Source: Litoditis marina (taxonomy: Eukaryota > Nematoda > Chromadorea > Rhabditida > Rhabditidae). Taken from it: a stretch of 64,000 bases of DNA. Shown piece by piece: positions 41,285 to 54,300 of the stretch. How positions within the stretch are numbered: position 1 is the stretch's first letter; each line of letters opens with the position of its first letter. A program made the translations under genes and the position numbers. The notes under the pieces were generated by a model. The model saw only the letters and a list, made by a program, of their open reading frames with translations, was not told the DNA's origin and searched no databases. The DNA lies in assembly GCA_964036275.1 (NCBI GenBank), contig OZ038435.1:7301687-7365686 (forward strand), written 5' to 3'.

Positions 41285-42340
41285 ATGGGATTCAGGGACG
41301 GAGGATCTCTAGGTGGAACTTAGGGACGGAAGATCCCGTTGAGGAACATAGGACTTAGGGACTGAGAATTCCTAGGTGGGACATGGGAATTTGAGAATGA
41401 GGACCCCTAGGTGGGAAATGGGACTTAGGGACTGAGGATCCCTAGGTGGGAAATGGGACTTAGGGACTGAGGATCCCTAGGTGGGAAATGGGACTTAGGG
41501 ACTGAGGATCCCTAGGTGGGAAATGGGACTTAGGGACTGAGGATCCCTAGGTGGGGACATTGGACTTAGGGACTGAAGATCCCTAGGTGGGGACATTGGA
41601 CTTAGGGACTGAGGATCCCTAGGTGGGAAATGGGACTTAGGGACTGAGGATCCCTAGGTGGGGACATTGGACTTAGGGACTGAAGATCCCTAGGTGGGGA
41701 CATTGGACTTAGGGACTGAAGATCCCTAGGTGGGGACATTGGACTTAGGGACTGAGGATCCCTAGGTGGGAAATGGGACGTAGGGACTGAGGATCCCTAG
41801 GTGGGAAATGGGACCTAGGGACTGAAGATTCCTAGGTGGGGACATTGGACTTAGGGACTGAAGATCCCTAGGTGGGGACATTGGACTTAGGGACTGAGGA
41901 TCCCTAGGTGGGAAATGGGACTTAGGGACTGAGGATCCCTAGGTGGGAAATGGGACCTAGGGACTGAAGATTCCTAGGTGGGGACATTGGACTTAGGGAC
42001 TGAAGATCCCTAGGTGGGGACATTGGACTTAGGGACTGAGGATCCCTAGGTGGGAAATGGGACTTAGGGACTGAGGATCCCTAGGTGGGGACATTGGACT
42101 TAGGGACTGAAGATCCCTAGGTGGGGACATTGGACTTAGGGACTGAAGATCCCTAGGTGGGGACATTGGACTTAGGGACTGAGGATCCCTAGGTGGGAAA
42201 TGGGACGTAGGGACTGAGGATCCCTAGGTGGGAAATGGGACCTAGGGACTGAAGATTCCTAGGTGGGGACATTGGACTTAGGGACTGAAGATCCCTAGGT
42301 GGGAACATGGGATTGGGACTTTGGGACTGGCGGATGAGCC
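41285..42340. repeat. 35/36-bp minisatellite, about 29 copies, two interspersed variants
   Basis: The two unit types are CCTAGGTGGGAAATGGGACT (35 bp in all) and CCTAGGTGGGGACATTGGAC (36 bp), both continuing TTAGGGACTGA(G/A)GATC. Flanking units are degenerate. Minor types (GGGACGTAGG; GGGACCTAGG with AAGATTCC) recur in fixed order, so blocks of several units have been copied. The array lies between segmental-duplication copy 2 and gene-poor DNA. Confidence 0.95.
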
Positions 42341-42344
42341 CTAG

Positions 42345-44100
42345 TTGGAAACATATATGATATTGAGCTGTTAGGGATTTAAGAAGATAATCAGATATCT
42401 GAGTGAGCACATAAGGCTCGTGATGAGTGGAAATATCGGTGGTGGTAGGTAGAACACATACACGGTTCCATGGGCTGACTAGTTCTACAGACAATAGGAT
42501 CGGAGACACTTCAATGATCAGAATTAAAAACGTCGTGCAGCTTGTAAAACATATTTATGAGTATTACAAATATATTTCACGCAGTGAACGAAGAAGTGTG
42601 TAGCAAACATGAGATTTCAACTCTCTTCCGCTCTTGTTTCGACTCTTTCGTGTTTGGTCGTGTTGAACTTCATGTTCATAGGATCGTGTGCATAGGTTAT
42701 TAAGACGAACTTGGAAGGGAGCAATTGTAGGCGTGAACAGTTTTGTAGCAAAAACTCTCCCCTAGTGTGAATGAAACCCATATGTAGCTTCACAGCAATA
42801 CAAAAGCTACAGTAACCCTAAACGGTCGATGGAGAGGAAAAACCCAACAAAATCGTTATACATGAGTGTTTTTCTGGAGTTCTTCATTTTTGTTACTCAG
42901 CTGATATGCGCGAACAATTCTAAACTACTTTTGGAAAAATATTTTTTTGAACTCGATCATTTTTTTTGCACTCGCAGGTGTATAAATCGTTCTCACGAAA
43001 GTCAGCTCTGCCTAGGATGTACATAACAAATGATAAGTTGTTTCTTACATATTGATTAGTATTCAGTTCAAATTTGGCGAGTTTTCATTGAGAAATATCT
43101 CCGTATTGTCAGAAAAGGCTGTTTTTTGAAAGTGTGAGACACTAACCTACTCAACACGAAACAGGTAGAGTAAGTAACACTTTAAGAGAAACACTGAAAA
43201 GGAGCACCAAATGTGTTCCTAAACTGCTATGTAAGGTTTATATGTCTTTTCGTTATGCTTGGAATCGAATACTCTCACATTGTGGGGATTTACAACATTT
43301 TCATGCTCTCCTAAGTAACAAATGACTGCGAATAGGCTACGAACCATGATTTATGGCTGAAAATGATTTTCGAAATTTCGAAATTGATGAAATTGAATTC
43401 AATCTATGAGTAATAGGATAGAAACACATTTGGTGTTGTTTTTCGGTTTTCCTCCCAACATTTCACTTATCGCGGATATTTCGTGTTCAGTATGTTTGTG
43501 CTATCTGACACTTCCACAAATCAGCCTTTTTCGACACAACGGAGCGAAATATTTATGAAAACCCACCAAATTTGAACTGAAAACTAATCCATATGTATAA
43601 AACAAATATTTGTTTACTATAGACGTCCTGAGCACAACTCACTCCCTTGAGAACAATTTATGTACCCGCGAGTATAGAAAATCGGTAAAGATCAAAAAAA
43701 TTTTTTTCGAAAGTTGTTTATATTGGTTCGCGTTACTGAATTGAGTGCAAAACAGAAGAAAATTTTCACAAAATCACATTCCTGATTGATTTTAAGACGT
43801 TTTTCACATTACCAACTGTTTGGGCAGGGTTACTGTAGTTTCTCAGTACCATTAGGGTCTGTCACGATAAATGAACCAGAAAGGAACTAGATTTGTTACT
43901 AGAAAAGTTTTCTCCAAACTTATTTCATTAAGTTAACTAGTAAAAGTTTGTTGTAGATCAATTTCGCGTGAAAACTCATATCTCTCTTACGTCCTAATGT
44001 CTGGAGTGCATACTGCTATACACAATTTCGGGTGATATTGTTGAAGTTTAGTAACATTCGAATACTGTTCTGTAGCATTGGATATCACTGTGTTCCTTCG
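42345..44100. other. Stretch without recognised gene
   Basis: AT-rich sequence. One 65-codon frame at 42829-43026 starts with a hydrophobic segment (MSVFLEFFIFVTQLICA), but it has no splice or family support. No repeats stand out. Confidence 0.4.
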
Positions 44101-44117
44101 CTGGTAAAGTGTTGTTT

Positions 44118-44190
44118 CCATACCCCAGTAAGGTCCGACTAAGCTACAAAAAGTAGGCCGTTTTCAGAACATCACTGAAGACAAATGTCA
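44118..44190. mobile_element. CACCAGTAAGGT-family MITE, left fragment
   Basis: ATACCCCAGTAAGGTCCGAC followed by TAAGCTACAAAAAGTAGGCCG, the start of the element family. Confidence 0.55.
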
Positions 44191-44534
44191 TTTTTATAAT
44201 CCGTTCAACGTGTAGCCATTGCGTTTTTCATTCTCAGCTACAGATGAGATTCTTCGTTTCACCCGATAGTAACCCCTACGATACTCGGTCGATTACTCTT
44301 ACTGACAGCTCCAAAGGATTTGATTGTTCCAAAGAGGTCTAAGACCATCACAACTTTAACAGATGTTGCGCTGAACATTGAGAGTTTTACAGTTAGAGAG
44401 AACCAGAAGAGAGTCGAAACTTCAGGTATCGAGTATGTTTCACACCCTTCACAGTACCATCTCGAAACTAACATGAAGATATTTTCACAGCTTTACACGA
44501 GTCTTCAACTTAGCTAGTATGTTCTCTGTTTTTC

Positions 44535-44612
44535 TGACCGCAAACTATCAGAAGATTTTTTCTGACCGCAAACTATCAGAAGACACACAACCTCCAGAAA
44601 GGTTGTGTGTTC
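44535..44612. repeat. Direct repeat plus hairpin
   Basis: TCTGACCGCAAACTATCAGA is directly repeated (44535 and 44560) and is followed at once by an ACACACAACCTCCAGAAAGG stem-loop closing with TTGTGTGT. No gene context. Confidence 0.75.
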
Positions 44613-45157
44613 ATTAGAAGCCACATCAGGATTTGGACTGTAAAGGGTTTTACGTGTATGTGTGTGAAACAGAGTTTGGATACATATTTCTCGTTCATTG
44701 TGGAAACATGTGTGACAGAACAGAATGGGAAAGAAACAAGTTAGCCGTTAACACACTCCGTGTTTCAGATCTCTTCGAGCAAACTACATACTACAACCTA
44801 TTTAACACATAGTTTCAGTCTTACTACCACCCCGGCCTCTTTTGGCTCTGCGTCCCATACCCATACTACCCTCTTACCCAAAGCTCTTCTGACCCCGCGT
44901 CCCATAATACCCAACTACCCGGAGCTTATCTGGCCCTCAGTCCCATAATATATGGGTCCCATACTGACCACCAACAAAGAGCCCTTCTGTCTCTGGGTCT
45001 CCATACAGTTGCCCAAAGTTACCTGAACTATCAGACCAGCAAATGAAAAACAGCAACAGTAACACAAGCAAGAAGCAACACAGCCAGGTGAACAACAAGT
45101 CAGGTGAACATGTCGAATGTAGCTAAATATTAAAATTGTATTAGGAAACAAAATATG

Positions 45158-45365
45158 TCACATAGCTAATGAGCGGACAATCAAGCGATAAACGAGAAGT
45201 GAGGGTCCAAACACCCCACTTTCATCTTTCACTGGTTGTCCGTCATAAAATGAAACTGGGTAACGGAGACTAAGACTACAACTATAATATTGAAGCACGA
45301 ACACAATACAGATATATATCAACGGAAGAACTAAATTGTCACACGTTGCGACGATACGTTGGAGC
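45158..45365 (-). CDS. Possible last exon of an unrecognised membrane protein
   Basis: A TTGTTTTCAG acceptor near 45366 is followed by an open frame with a hydrophobic segment (NLVLPLIYICIVFVLQYYS) and then a polar tail ending in TGA at about 45158. It could be the end of a chemoreceptor-type gene, but no upstream exon joins it and the family is unknown. Confidence 0.3.
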
Positions 45366-46354
45366 CTGAAAACAAATAGGGAATGAGGGAATAAATCGAA
45401 CACACATATATCTGATTCTAACTCTTCTTTAGTTCACTATGACAAAAATATACTATTCAGCGATCAATGTGAACCACTGAACTATAAGATTCCTTTCTTT
45501 TATTTTACCACAGTGCTATGTGGTTTGAAAGCGACTTTTCAAACAGTATTCCACAATCATACTACCACAACATGATTCTGAGGAAAAGTGAATTGGCTAT
45601 CCGAATCGAATTAAGAATTCTACAAAGAATTTCTCGGATCTCGGTTGACTGCCAAGTGGCAAGTGCTGAGACAACCAAACTTGAAAATCGTCTTACAAAC
45701 AATACACTCATTGTAATTGTAGTGTGAGCTACTAACTAATGGCCTATGACGGTTCGTTACATAGCATAGGTCAATATAATCCACAGGATAAGCTATTTAA
45801 CTGTAAACACAGATGATTAAATTTTCAAATTTCAAAACCAGCTGAATCGGTCACAGGTGCAATAGCACAATTAGTTGACCGAGTGATCCCCAACTCCTTC
45901 TTCAGTTAGGGCCTAGGAGGATTGATAAACTATCTCCAAAAGTTCGGGTTAACTAATTAAAAAATTGTCAGAAGGGAGCCCGTAACTTGTGCAATGGGGG
46001 ACGTTCAACTCTACCAACTACGAACTTCTGACCCGAAACTACACTACCTCATCTATGAACGTAATAAAGTATGTGGTTGATTCAATAACAGGACAAGAAT
46101 ACTTGTTGGTTCCGAATATATGTGCTAGGAATAAAGATAAAAAGAAGAAGCGAAGAGCCCTCTCCCGCTATGCTGTGAGTAAACTGAATAGTCACGTAAA
46201 CTTAGTATTCTAATAAGGCATCGTGCACTTTTAGCATTGCACGTTTTTGAGTTCTGCTGTGTTTGACATGTTTCACGTGACTATACGGTTGACTAACATC
46301 ATAGCCTGCTTAAGAAGCGGTTGCGAATAAGGTTAAGTTTTTAGCCAGCTTTCA

Positions 46355-46600
46355 GCTCCAGGTTTGGGGCCGAGTGGTCGACTTTTTGTGAAACATCATG
46401 GTTCGATCCCACTCGGCGCGGTATCTTCATGGCGGACCGCACGAGCTGGTAATAAAGCTCACCCAAGCCTAGTTTCTCTCTACGGACCCCCCCCACTCTA
46501 CGGATACTTCAATGTGATAACTGTCTTGGTTGTAATTGTACGAATAAAGTAACACACGGCTGAAATAGTTGCCGTGAAAGATTATTATTATTATTATAAA
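46355..46600 (+). mobile_element. Probable tRNA-derived SINE
   Basis: A polymerase III A-box-like GGCCGAGTGGTCGA at 46369-46382 and a B-box GGTTCGATCCC at 46399-46410 are followed by a tRNA-unrelated body (ATGGCGGACCGCACGAGC, AAGCTCACCCAAGCC). A simple-repeat tail (ATT)5 lies at 46581-46597. That head-body-tail order is the standard SINE plan. The spacing between boxes is shorter than in a typical tRNA. Confidence 0.6.
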
Positions 46601-47079
46601 GGTTGGAAGGCAGAGGTAAGAAGCGTATCAATATCGAATATGCGGTGATTCAAAAGAACACGGGGGCTCATTCAATAGGCATTTCTCCCCTGTGGCTCTG
46701 CGTGCTGCCGTCTAACTGGGCCTTGCTGATTTGAACTTGAAATCAGCGCCAGCTTCCTAAAATTACAGACAAACAACACTAATAATTTGCCCTAACACAA
46801 CCCCCGAGAAATGTGCCCTTATATTCCTGATTCATTGATAACTATATTGGTTAAAATGCCACATTCAGAAGGAATGTAAGTAGTTTGTGCCCCCCAATAT
46901 CGCTGAGCTAACGCACGATCAAGGAAATGAAAAAAAGAAATTACCGAAGTAATTATTTTGTGAGAAAACCAAAGAAATGTTAAGGAACAGCTCATTGCAT
47001 CGGAGAAAGAATATGTAAATGAGATGGGTGAAGGCACCAACGACTTTGTGCCTCCACATTATATTTCAATAAGAACTAA

Positions 47080-47214
47080 CCTTCCACAACCACAGCATAC
47101 AAATAGATGCGCCTTCTTCCGCCATTCGTATTCTTGTCTTCCACAACTGGCTAACCAAACGTCAAACAGTCCCACTGTTCTTATGTCGAATGTCAACCAA
47201 TTTTTTAAGATTCC
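47080..47214 (-). CDS. Possible internal exon of an unrecognised gene
   Basis: TTCGCTATTCAG acceptor, open frame (ILKNWLTFDIRTVGLFDVWL, SCGRQEYEWRKKAHLFVCCG), then a GTTAGT donor. Length and splice signals are convincing, but no partner exon is certain; a candidate 3' continuation (GGHKLLTFLLNVAF then stop) lies near 46905-46850. Unknown family. Confidence 0.35.
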
Positions 47215-48005
47215 CTGAATAGCGAACGATGAACTAAAGTATATAAAACAGAGATAGCAGTATGGGTGTGAAGAAGAGGATATAGCAACAGATTGACGAA
47301 GACAAGAGCACCAGACGGGTTGATATAACTGTGAGAAAAGACAAAAAGACAATACAAAACAATGAGCAAATATGTCGACAACAAGCTTAACCGCTGGGCC
47401 CATCATATGGGATGTCGGAAATATGGCCTGTCTAAAGCTGCATCTTAACTACTGTGTTGGCTCAGGCCTTGTCTCATTCGTACAATTTGATACATGAACG
47501 TGTTTATAGAAAGATTGAGAAAGATTTATGTGTGTATAGTATGCTTGACTGAGAAATGAAATGAATCATGGTTCACTTTTCTTTTTCTCTTGTTCGTGTT
47601 TCAAACCCATTCTTCTTACGTATATCTAATCTTATACCAATAATATATATGGTAATACAGAGATGAATCAATGAGAAACGTTTGTATGAATGTCCGGTCC
47701 TCTAGCTAGCTTATTAAATTATGTGTGTTCGTCAGCAATCAATTTATTTGCTCTGTTTGCTCAAAACAACTCTAACGTTCAACTAGGCACAACCTGGGAA
47801 GGAATTTTTAGCTAGAGACTGGATGATGTAATGAAAAAGTATAATTGAATTAAAAGAATATAATATATAATAAATTAAAAGATAAGAGAATAATAATAAT
47901 TATCATTTCCAAAAAACCGCCGCCGGAATATAAACCAACGCCAATGCCCTGTTTTTACACGCGTAGTAGAAAGTCGTTTTTGGACTCAGACCCTTTCTGC
48001 ATCGC

Positions 48006-48110
48006 TCGTCCCCTTTGCTTCAGCCCTCGTCCCCTTTGCCATATCCCCCGTCCCCTTTCACCCCCGTCCCCCCCCTCGTCCCCTTTCACCCTCGTCCCCT
48101 TTCCTATTGG
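48006..48110. repeat. CCCTCGTCCCCTTTCACC minisatellite (inverse of 38350-38445)
   Basis: Six irregular units of CTCGTCCCCTTT with variable linkers lie beside the assembly gap. Reverse complement of the 38.4-kb tract. Confidence 0.85.
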
Positions 48111-48149
48111 CCCTATTGTCATACTTCCAGAATGTGTTGCGACTGTTGT

Positions 48150-48349
48150 NNNNNNNNNNNNNNNNNNNNNNNNNNNNNNNNNNNNNNNNNNNNNNNNNNN
48201 NNNNNNNNNNNNNNNNNNNNNNNNNNNNNNNNNNNNNNNNNNNNNNNNNNNNNNNNNNNNNNNNNNNNNNNNNNNNNNNNNNNNNNNNNNNNNNNNNNNN
48301 NNNNNNNNNNNNNNNNNNNNNNNNNNNNNNNNNNNNNNNNNNNNNNNNN
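48150..48349. other. Assembly gap of exactly 200 N
   Basis: A run of 200 N, a conventional placeholder size, separates gene-poor DNA from the satellite array. True distance and the left boundary of the array are unknown. Confidence 0.99.
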
Positions 48350-51300
48350 ACATACGAACAATATGCGCTTTGGGCGATATCTTAAGGAGTATTAAACGGT
48401 TGGGCCTGATTTTTGTACATTTTAGAGAGTTAACAGAGATGGTGATTTTCTGTAAATTTCAGACAATTTCATCTATCAGAAACAAAGCTAGGGTCCAAAA
48501 ACTTCTTACTTAACCTCACCTCCCATGGACATACGAACAATATGCGCTTTGGGCGATATCTTAAGGAGTATTTAACGGTTTGGCCTGATTTTTGTGTACT
48601 TTAGAGAAGTAACAAGGTTGGTGATGGTCTGTAAATTTCGAACAATTTCATCTATCAGAAACAAAGCTAGAGTCCAAAAACTTCTTACTTAACCTCACCT
48701 CCCATGGACATACGAACAATATGCGCTTTGGGCGATATCTTAAGGAGTATTAAACGGTTTGGCCTGATGTTTGTGTACTTTAGAGAAGTAACAAGGTTGG
48801 TGATGGTCTGTAAATTTCGAACAATTTCATCTATCAGAAACAAAGCTAGAGTCCAAAAACTTCTTACTTAACCTCACCTCCCATGGACATACGAACAATA
48901 TGCGCTTTGGGCGATATCTTAAGGAGTATTAAACGGTTGGGCCTGATTTTTGTACATTTTAGAGAGTTAACAGAGATGGTGATTTTCTGTAAATTTCAGA
49001 CAATTTCATCTATCAGAAACAAAGCTAGGGTCCAAAAACTTCTTACTTAACCTCACCTCCCATGGACATACGAACAATATGCGCTTTGGGCGATATCTTA
49101 AGGAGTATTTAACGGTTTGGCCTGATTTTTGTGTACTTTAGAGAAGTAACAAGGTTGGTGATGGTCTGTAAATTTCGAACAATTTCATCTATCAGAAACA
49201 AAGCTAGAGTCCAAAAACTTCTTACTTAACCTCACCTCCCATGGACATACGAACAATATGCGCTTTGGGCGATATCTTAAGGAGTATTAAACGGTTTGGC
49301 CTGATTTTTGTATATTTTAGAGAGTTAATAAGGTTGGTGATGGTCTGTAAATTTCAGACAATTTCATCTATCAGAAACAAAGCTAGGGTCCAAAAACTTC
49401 TTACTTAACCTCACCTCCCATGGACATACGAACAATATGCGCTTTGGGCGATATCTTAAGGAGTATTAAACGGTTGGGCCTGATTTTTGTACATTTTAGA
49501 GAGTTAACAGAGATGGTGATTTTCTGTAAATTTCAGACAATTTCATCTATCAGAAACAAAGCTAGGGTCCAAAAACTTCTTACTTAACCTCACCTCCCAT
49601 GGACATACGAACAATATGCGCTTTGGGCGATATCTTAAGGAGTATTAAACGGTTTGGCCTGATTTTTGTGTACTTTAGAGAAGTAACGAGGTTGGTGATG
49701 GTCTGTAAATTTCGAACAATTTCATCTATCAGAAACAAAGCTAGAGTCCAAAAACTTCTTACTTAACCTCACCTCCCATGGACATACGAACAATATGCGC
49801 TTTGGGCGATATCTTAAGGAGTATTAAACGGTTTGGCCTGATTTTTGTATATTTTAGAGAGTTAATAAGGTTGGTGATGGTCTGTAAATTTCAGACAATT
49901 TCATCTATCAGAAACAAAGCTAGGGTCCAAAAACTTCTTACTTAACCTCACCTCCCATGGACATACGAACAATATGCGCTTTGGGCGATATCTTAAGGAG
50001 TATTAAACGATTTGGCCTGATTTTTGTATATGTTAGAGAGTTAATAAGGTTGGTGATGGTCTGTAAATTTCAGACAATTTGATCTATCAGAAACAAAGCT
50101 AGGGTCCAAAAACTTCTTACTTAACCTCACCTCCCATGGACATACGAACAATATGCGCTTTGGGCGATATCTTAAGGAGTATTAAACGGTTGGGCCTGAT
50201 TTTTGTACATTTTAGAGAGTTAACAGAGATGGTGATTTTCTGTAAATTTCAGACAATTTCATCTATCAGAAACAAAGCTAGGGTCCAAAAACTTCTTACT
50301 TAACCTCACCTCCCATGGACATACGAACAATATGCGCTTTGGGCGATATCTTAAGGAGTATTAAACGGTTTGGCCTGATGTTTGTGTACTTTAGAGAAGT
50401 AACAAGGTTGGTGATGGTCTGTAAATTTCGAACAATTTCATCTATCAGAAACAAAGCTAGAGTCCAAAAACTTCTTACTTAACCTCACCTCCCATGGACA
50501 TACGAACAATATGCGCTTTGGGCGATATCTTCAGGAGTATTAAACGGTTTGGCCTGATTTTTGTATATTTTAGAGAGTTAATAAGGTTGGTGATGGTCTG
50601 TAAATTTCAGACAATTTCATCTATCAGAAACAAAGCTAGGGTCCAAAAACTTCTTACTTAACCTCACCTCCCATGGACATACGAACAATATGCGCTTTGG
50701 GCGATATCTTAAGGAGTATTAAACGGTTGGGCCTGATTTTTGTACATTTCAGAGAGTTAACAGAGTTGGTGATTGTCTGTAAATTTCAGATAATTTCATC
50801 TATCAGAAACAAAGCTAGAGTCCAAAAACTTCTTACTTAACCTCACCTCCCATGGACATACGAACAATATGCGCTTTGGGCGATATCTTAAGGAGTATTA
50901 AACGATTTGCCTGATTTTTGTATATGTTAGAGAGTTAATAAGGTTGGTGATGGTCTGTAAATTTCAGACAATTTGATCTATCAGAAACAAAGCTAGGGTC
51001 CAAAAACTTCTTACTTAACCTCACCTCCCATGGACATACGAACAATATGCGCTTTGGCGATATCTTAAGGAGTATTAAACGGTTGGGCCTGATTTTTGTA
51101 CATTTTAGAGAGTTAACAGAGATGGTGATTTTCTGTAAATTTCAGACAATTTCATCTATCAGAAACAAAGCTAGGGTCCAAAAACTTCTTACTTAACCTC
51201 ACCTCCCATGGACATACGAACAATATGCGCTTTGGGCGATATCTTAAGGAGTATTTAACGGTTTGGCCTGATTTTTGTGTACTTTAGAGAAGTAACAAGG

Positions 51301-54300
51301 TTGGTGATGGTCTGTAAATTTCGAACAATTTCATCTATCAGAAACAAAGCTAGAGTCCAAAAACTTCTTACTTAACCTCACCTCCCATGGACATACGAAC
51401 AATATGCGCTTTGGGCGATATCTTAAGGAGTATTAAACGGTTTGGCCTGATGTTTGTGTACTTTAGAGAAGTAACAAGGTTGGTGATGGTCTGTAAATTT
51501 CGAACAATTTCATCTATCAGAAACAAAGCTAGAGTCCAAAAACTTCTTACTTAACCTCACCTCCCATGGACATACGAACAATATGCGCTTTGGGCGATAT
51601 CTTAAGGAGTATTAAACGGTTGGGCCTGATTTTTGTACATTTTAGAGAGTTAACAGAGATGGTGATTTTCTGTAAATTTCAGACAATTTCATCTATCAGA
51701 AACAAAGCTAGGGTCCAAAAACTTCTTACTTAACCTCACCTCCCATGGACATACGAACAATATGCGCTTTGGGCGATATCTTAAGGAGTATTAAACGGTT
51801 TGGCCTGATGTTTGTGTACTTTAGAGAAGTAACAAGGTTGGTGATGGTCTGTAAATTTCGAACAATTTCATCTATCAGAAACAAAGCTAGAGTCCAAAAA
51901 CTTCTTACTTAACCTCACCTCCCATGGACATACGAACAATATGCGCTTTGGGCGATATCTTCAGGAGTATTAAACGGTTTGGCCTGATTTTTGTATATTT
52001 TAGAGAGTTAATAAGGTTGGTGATGGTCTGTAAATTTCAGACAATTTCATCTATCAGAAACAAAGCTAGGGTCCAAAAACTTCTTACTTAACCTCACCTC
52101 CCATGGACATACGAACAATATGCGCTTTGGGCGATATCTTAAGGAGTATTAAACGGTTGGGCCTGATTTTTGTACATTTCAGAGAGTTAACAGAGTTGGT
52201 GATTGTCTGTAAATTTCAGATAATTTCATCTATCAGAAACAAAGCTAGAGTCCAAAAACTTCTTACTTAACCTCACCTCCCATGGACATACGAACAATAT
52301 GCGCTTTGGGCGATATCTTAAGGAGTATTAAACGATTTGGCCTGATTTTTGTGTACTTTAGAGAAGTAACGAGGTTGGTGATGGTCTGTAAATTTCGAAC
52401 AATTTCATCTATCAGAAACAAAGCTAGAGTCCAAAAACTTCTTACTTAACCTCACCTCCCATGGACATACGAACAATATGCGCTTTGGGCGATATCTTAA
52501 GGAGTATTAAACGGTTTGGCCTGATTTTTGTACATTTTAGAGAGTTAACAGAGATGGTGATTTTCTGTAAATTTCAGACAATTTCATCTATCAGAAACAA
52601 AGCTAGGGTCCAAAAACTTCTTACTTAACCTCACCTCCCATGGACATACGAACAATATGCGCTTTGGGCGATATCTTAAGGAGTATTAAACGGTTTGGCC
52701 TGATGTTTGTGTACTTTAGAGAAGTAACAAGGTTGGTGATGGTCTGTAAATTTCGAACAATTTCATCTATCAGAAACAAAGCTAGAGTCCAAAAACTTCT
52801 TACTTAACCTCACCTCCCATGGACATACGAACAATATGCGCTTTGGGCGATATCTTCAGGAGTATTAAACGGTTTGGCCTGATTTTTGTATATTTTAGAG
52901 AGTTAATAAGGTTGGTGATGGTCTGTAAATTTCAGACAATTTCATCTATCAGAAACAAAGCTAGGGTCCAAAAACTTCTTACTTAACCTCACCTCCCATG
53001 GACATACGAACAATATGCGCTTTGGGCGATATCTTAAGGAGTATTAAACGGTTGGGCCTGATTTTTGTACATTTCAGAGAGTTAACAGAGTTGGTGATTG
53101 TCTGTAAATTTCAGATAATTTCATCTATCAGAAACAAAGCTAGAGTCCAAAAACTTCTTACTTAACCTCACCTCCCATGGACATACGAACAATATGCGCT
53201 TTGGGCGATATCTTAAGGAGTATTAAACGATTTGGCCTGATTTTTGTATATGTTAGAGAGTTAATAAGGTTGGTGATGGTCTGTAAATTTCAGACAATTT
53301 GATCTATCAGAAACAAAGCTAGGGTCCAAAAACTTCTTACTTAACCTCACCTCCCATGGACATACGAACAATATGCGCTTTGGGCGATATCTTAAGGAGT
53401 ATTAAACGGTTGGGCCTGATTTTTGTACATTTTAGAGAGTTAACAGAGATGGTGATTTTCTGTAAATTTCAGACAATTTCATCTATCAGAAACAAAGCTA
53501 GGGTCCAAAAACTTCTTACTTAACCTCACCTCCCATGGACATACGAACAATATGCGCTTTGGGCGATATCTTAAGGAGTATTTAACGGTTTGGCCTGATT
53601 TTTGTGTACTTTAGAGAAGTAACAAGGTTGGTGATGGTCTGTAAATTTCGAACAATTTCATCTATCAGAAACAAAGCTAGAGTCCAAAAACTTCTTACTT
53701 AACCTCACCTCCCATGGACATACGAACAATATGCGCTTTGGGCGATATCTTAAGGAGTATTAAACGGTTTGGCCTGATGTTTGTGTACTTTAGAGAAGTA
53801 ACAAGGTTGGTGATGGTCTGTAAATTTCGAACAATTTCATCTATCAGAAACAAAGCTAGAGTCCAAAAACTTCTTACTTAACCTCACCTCCCATGGACAT
53901 ACGAACAATATGCGCTTTGGGCGATATCTTAAGGAGTATTAAACGGTTGGGCCTGATTTTTGTACATTTTAGAGAGTTAACAGAGATGGTGATTTTCTGT
54001 AAATTTCAGACAATTTCATCTATCAGAAACAAAGCTAGGGTCCAAAAACTTCTTACTTAACCTCACCTCCCATGGACATACGAACAATATGCGCTTTGGG
54101 CGATATCTTAAGGAGTATTTAACGGTTTGGCCTGATTTTTGTGTACTTTAGAGAAGTAACAAGGTTGGTGATGGTCTGTAAATTTCGAACAATTTCATCT
54201 ATCAGAAACAAAGCTAGAGTCCAAAAACTTCTTACTTAACCTCACCTCCCATGGACATACGAACAATATGCGCTTTGGGCGATATCTTAAGGAGTATTAA

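Noticed and set aside
44259..44517. Overlapping short frames on both strands near 44.3-44.5 kb
   Set aside because: A TACAG-preceded ATG at 44244 opens only about 30 codons, and I could not join it convincingly to the following frame; too weak to list as a gene.
47944..48513. Long frames spanning the N run
   Set aside because: The N bases supply no stops; the real sequence on either side is minisatellite and satellite.
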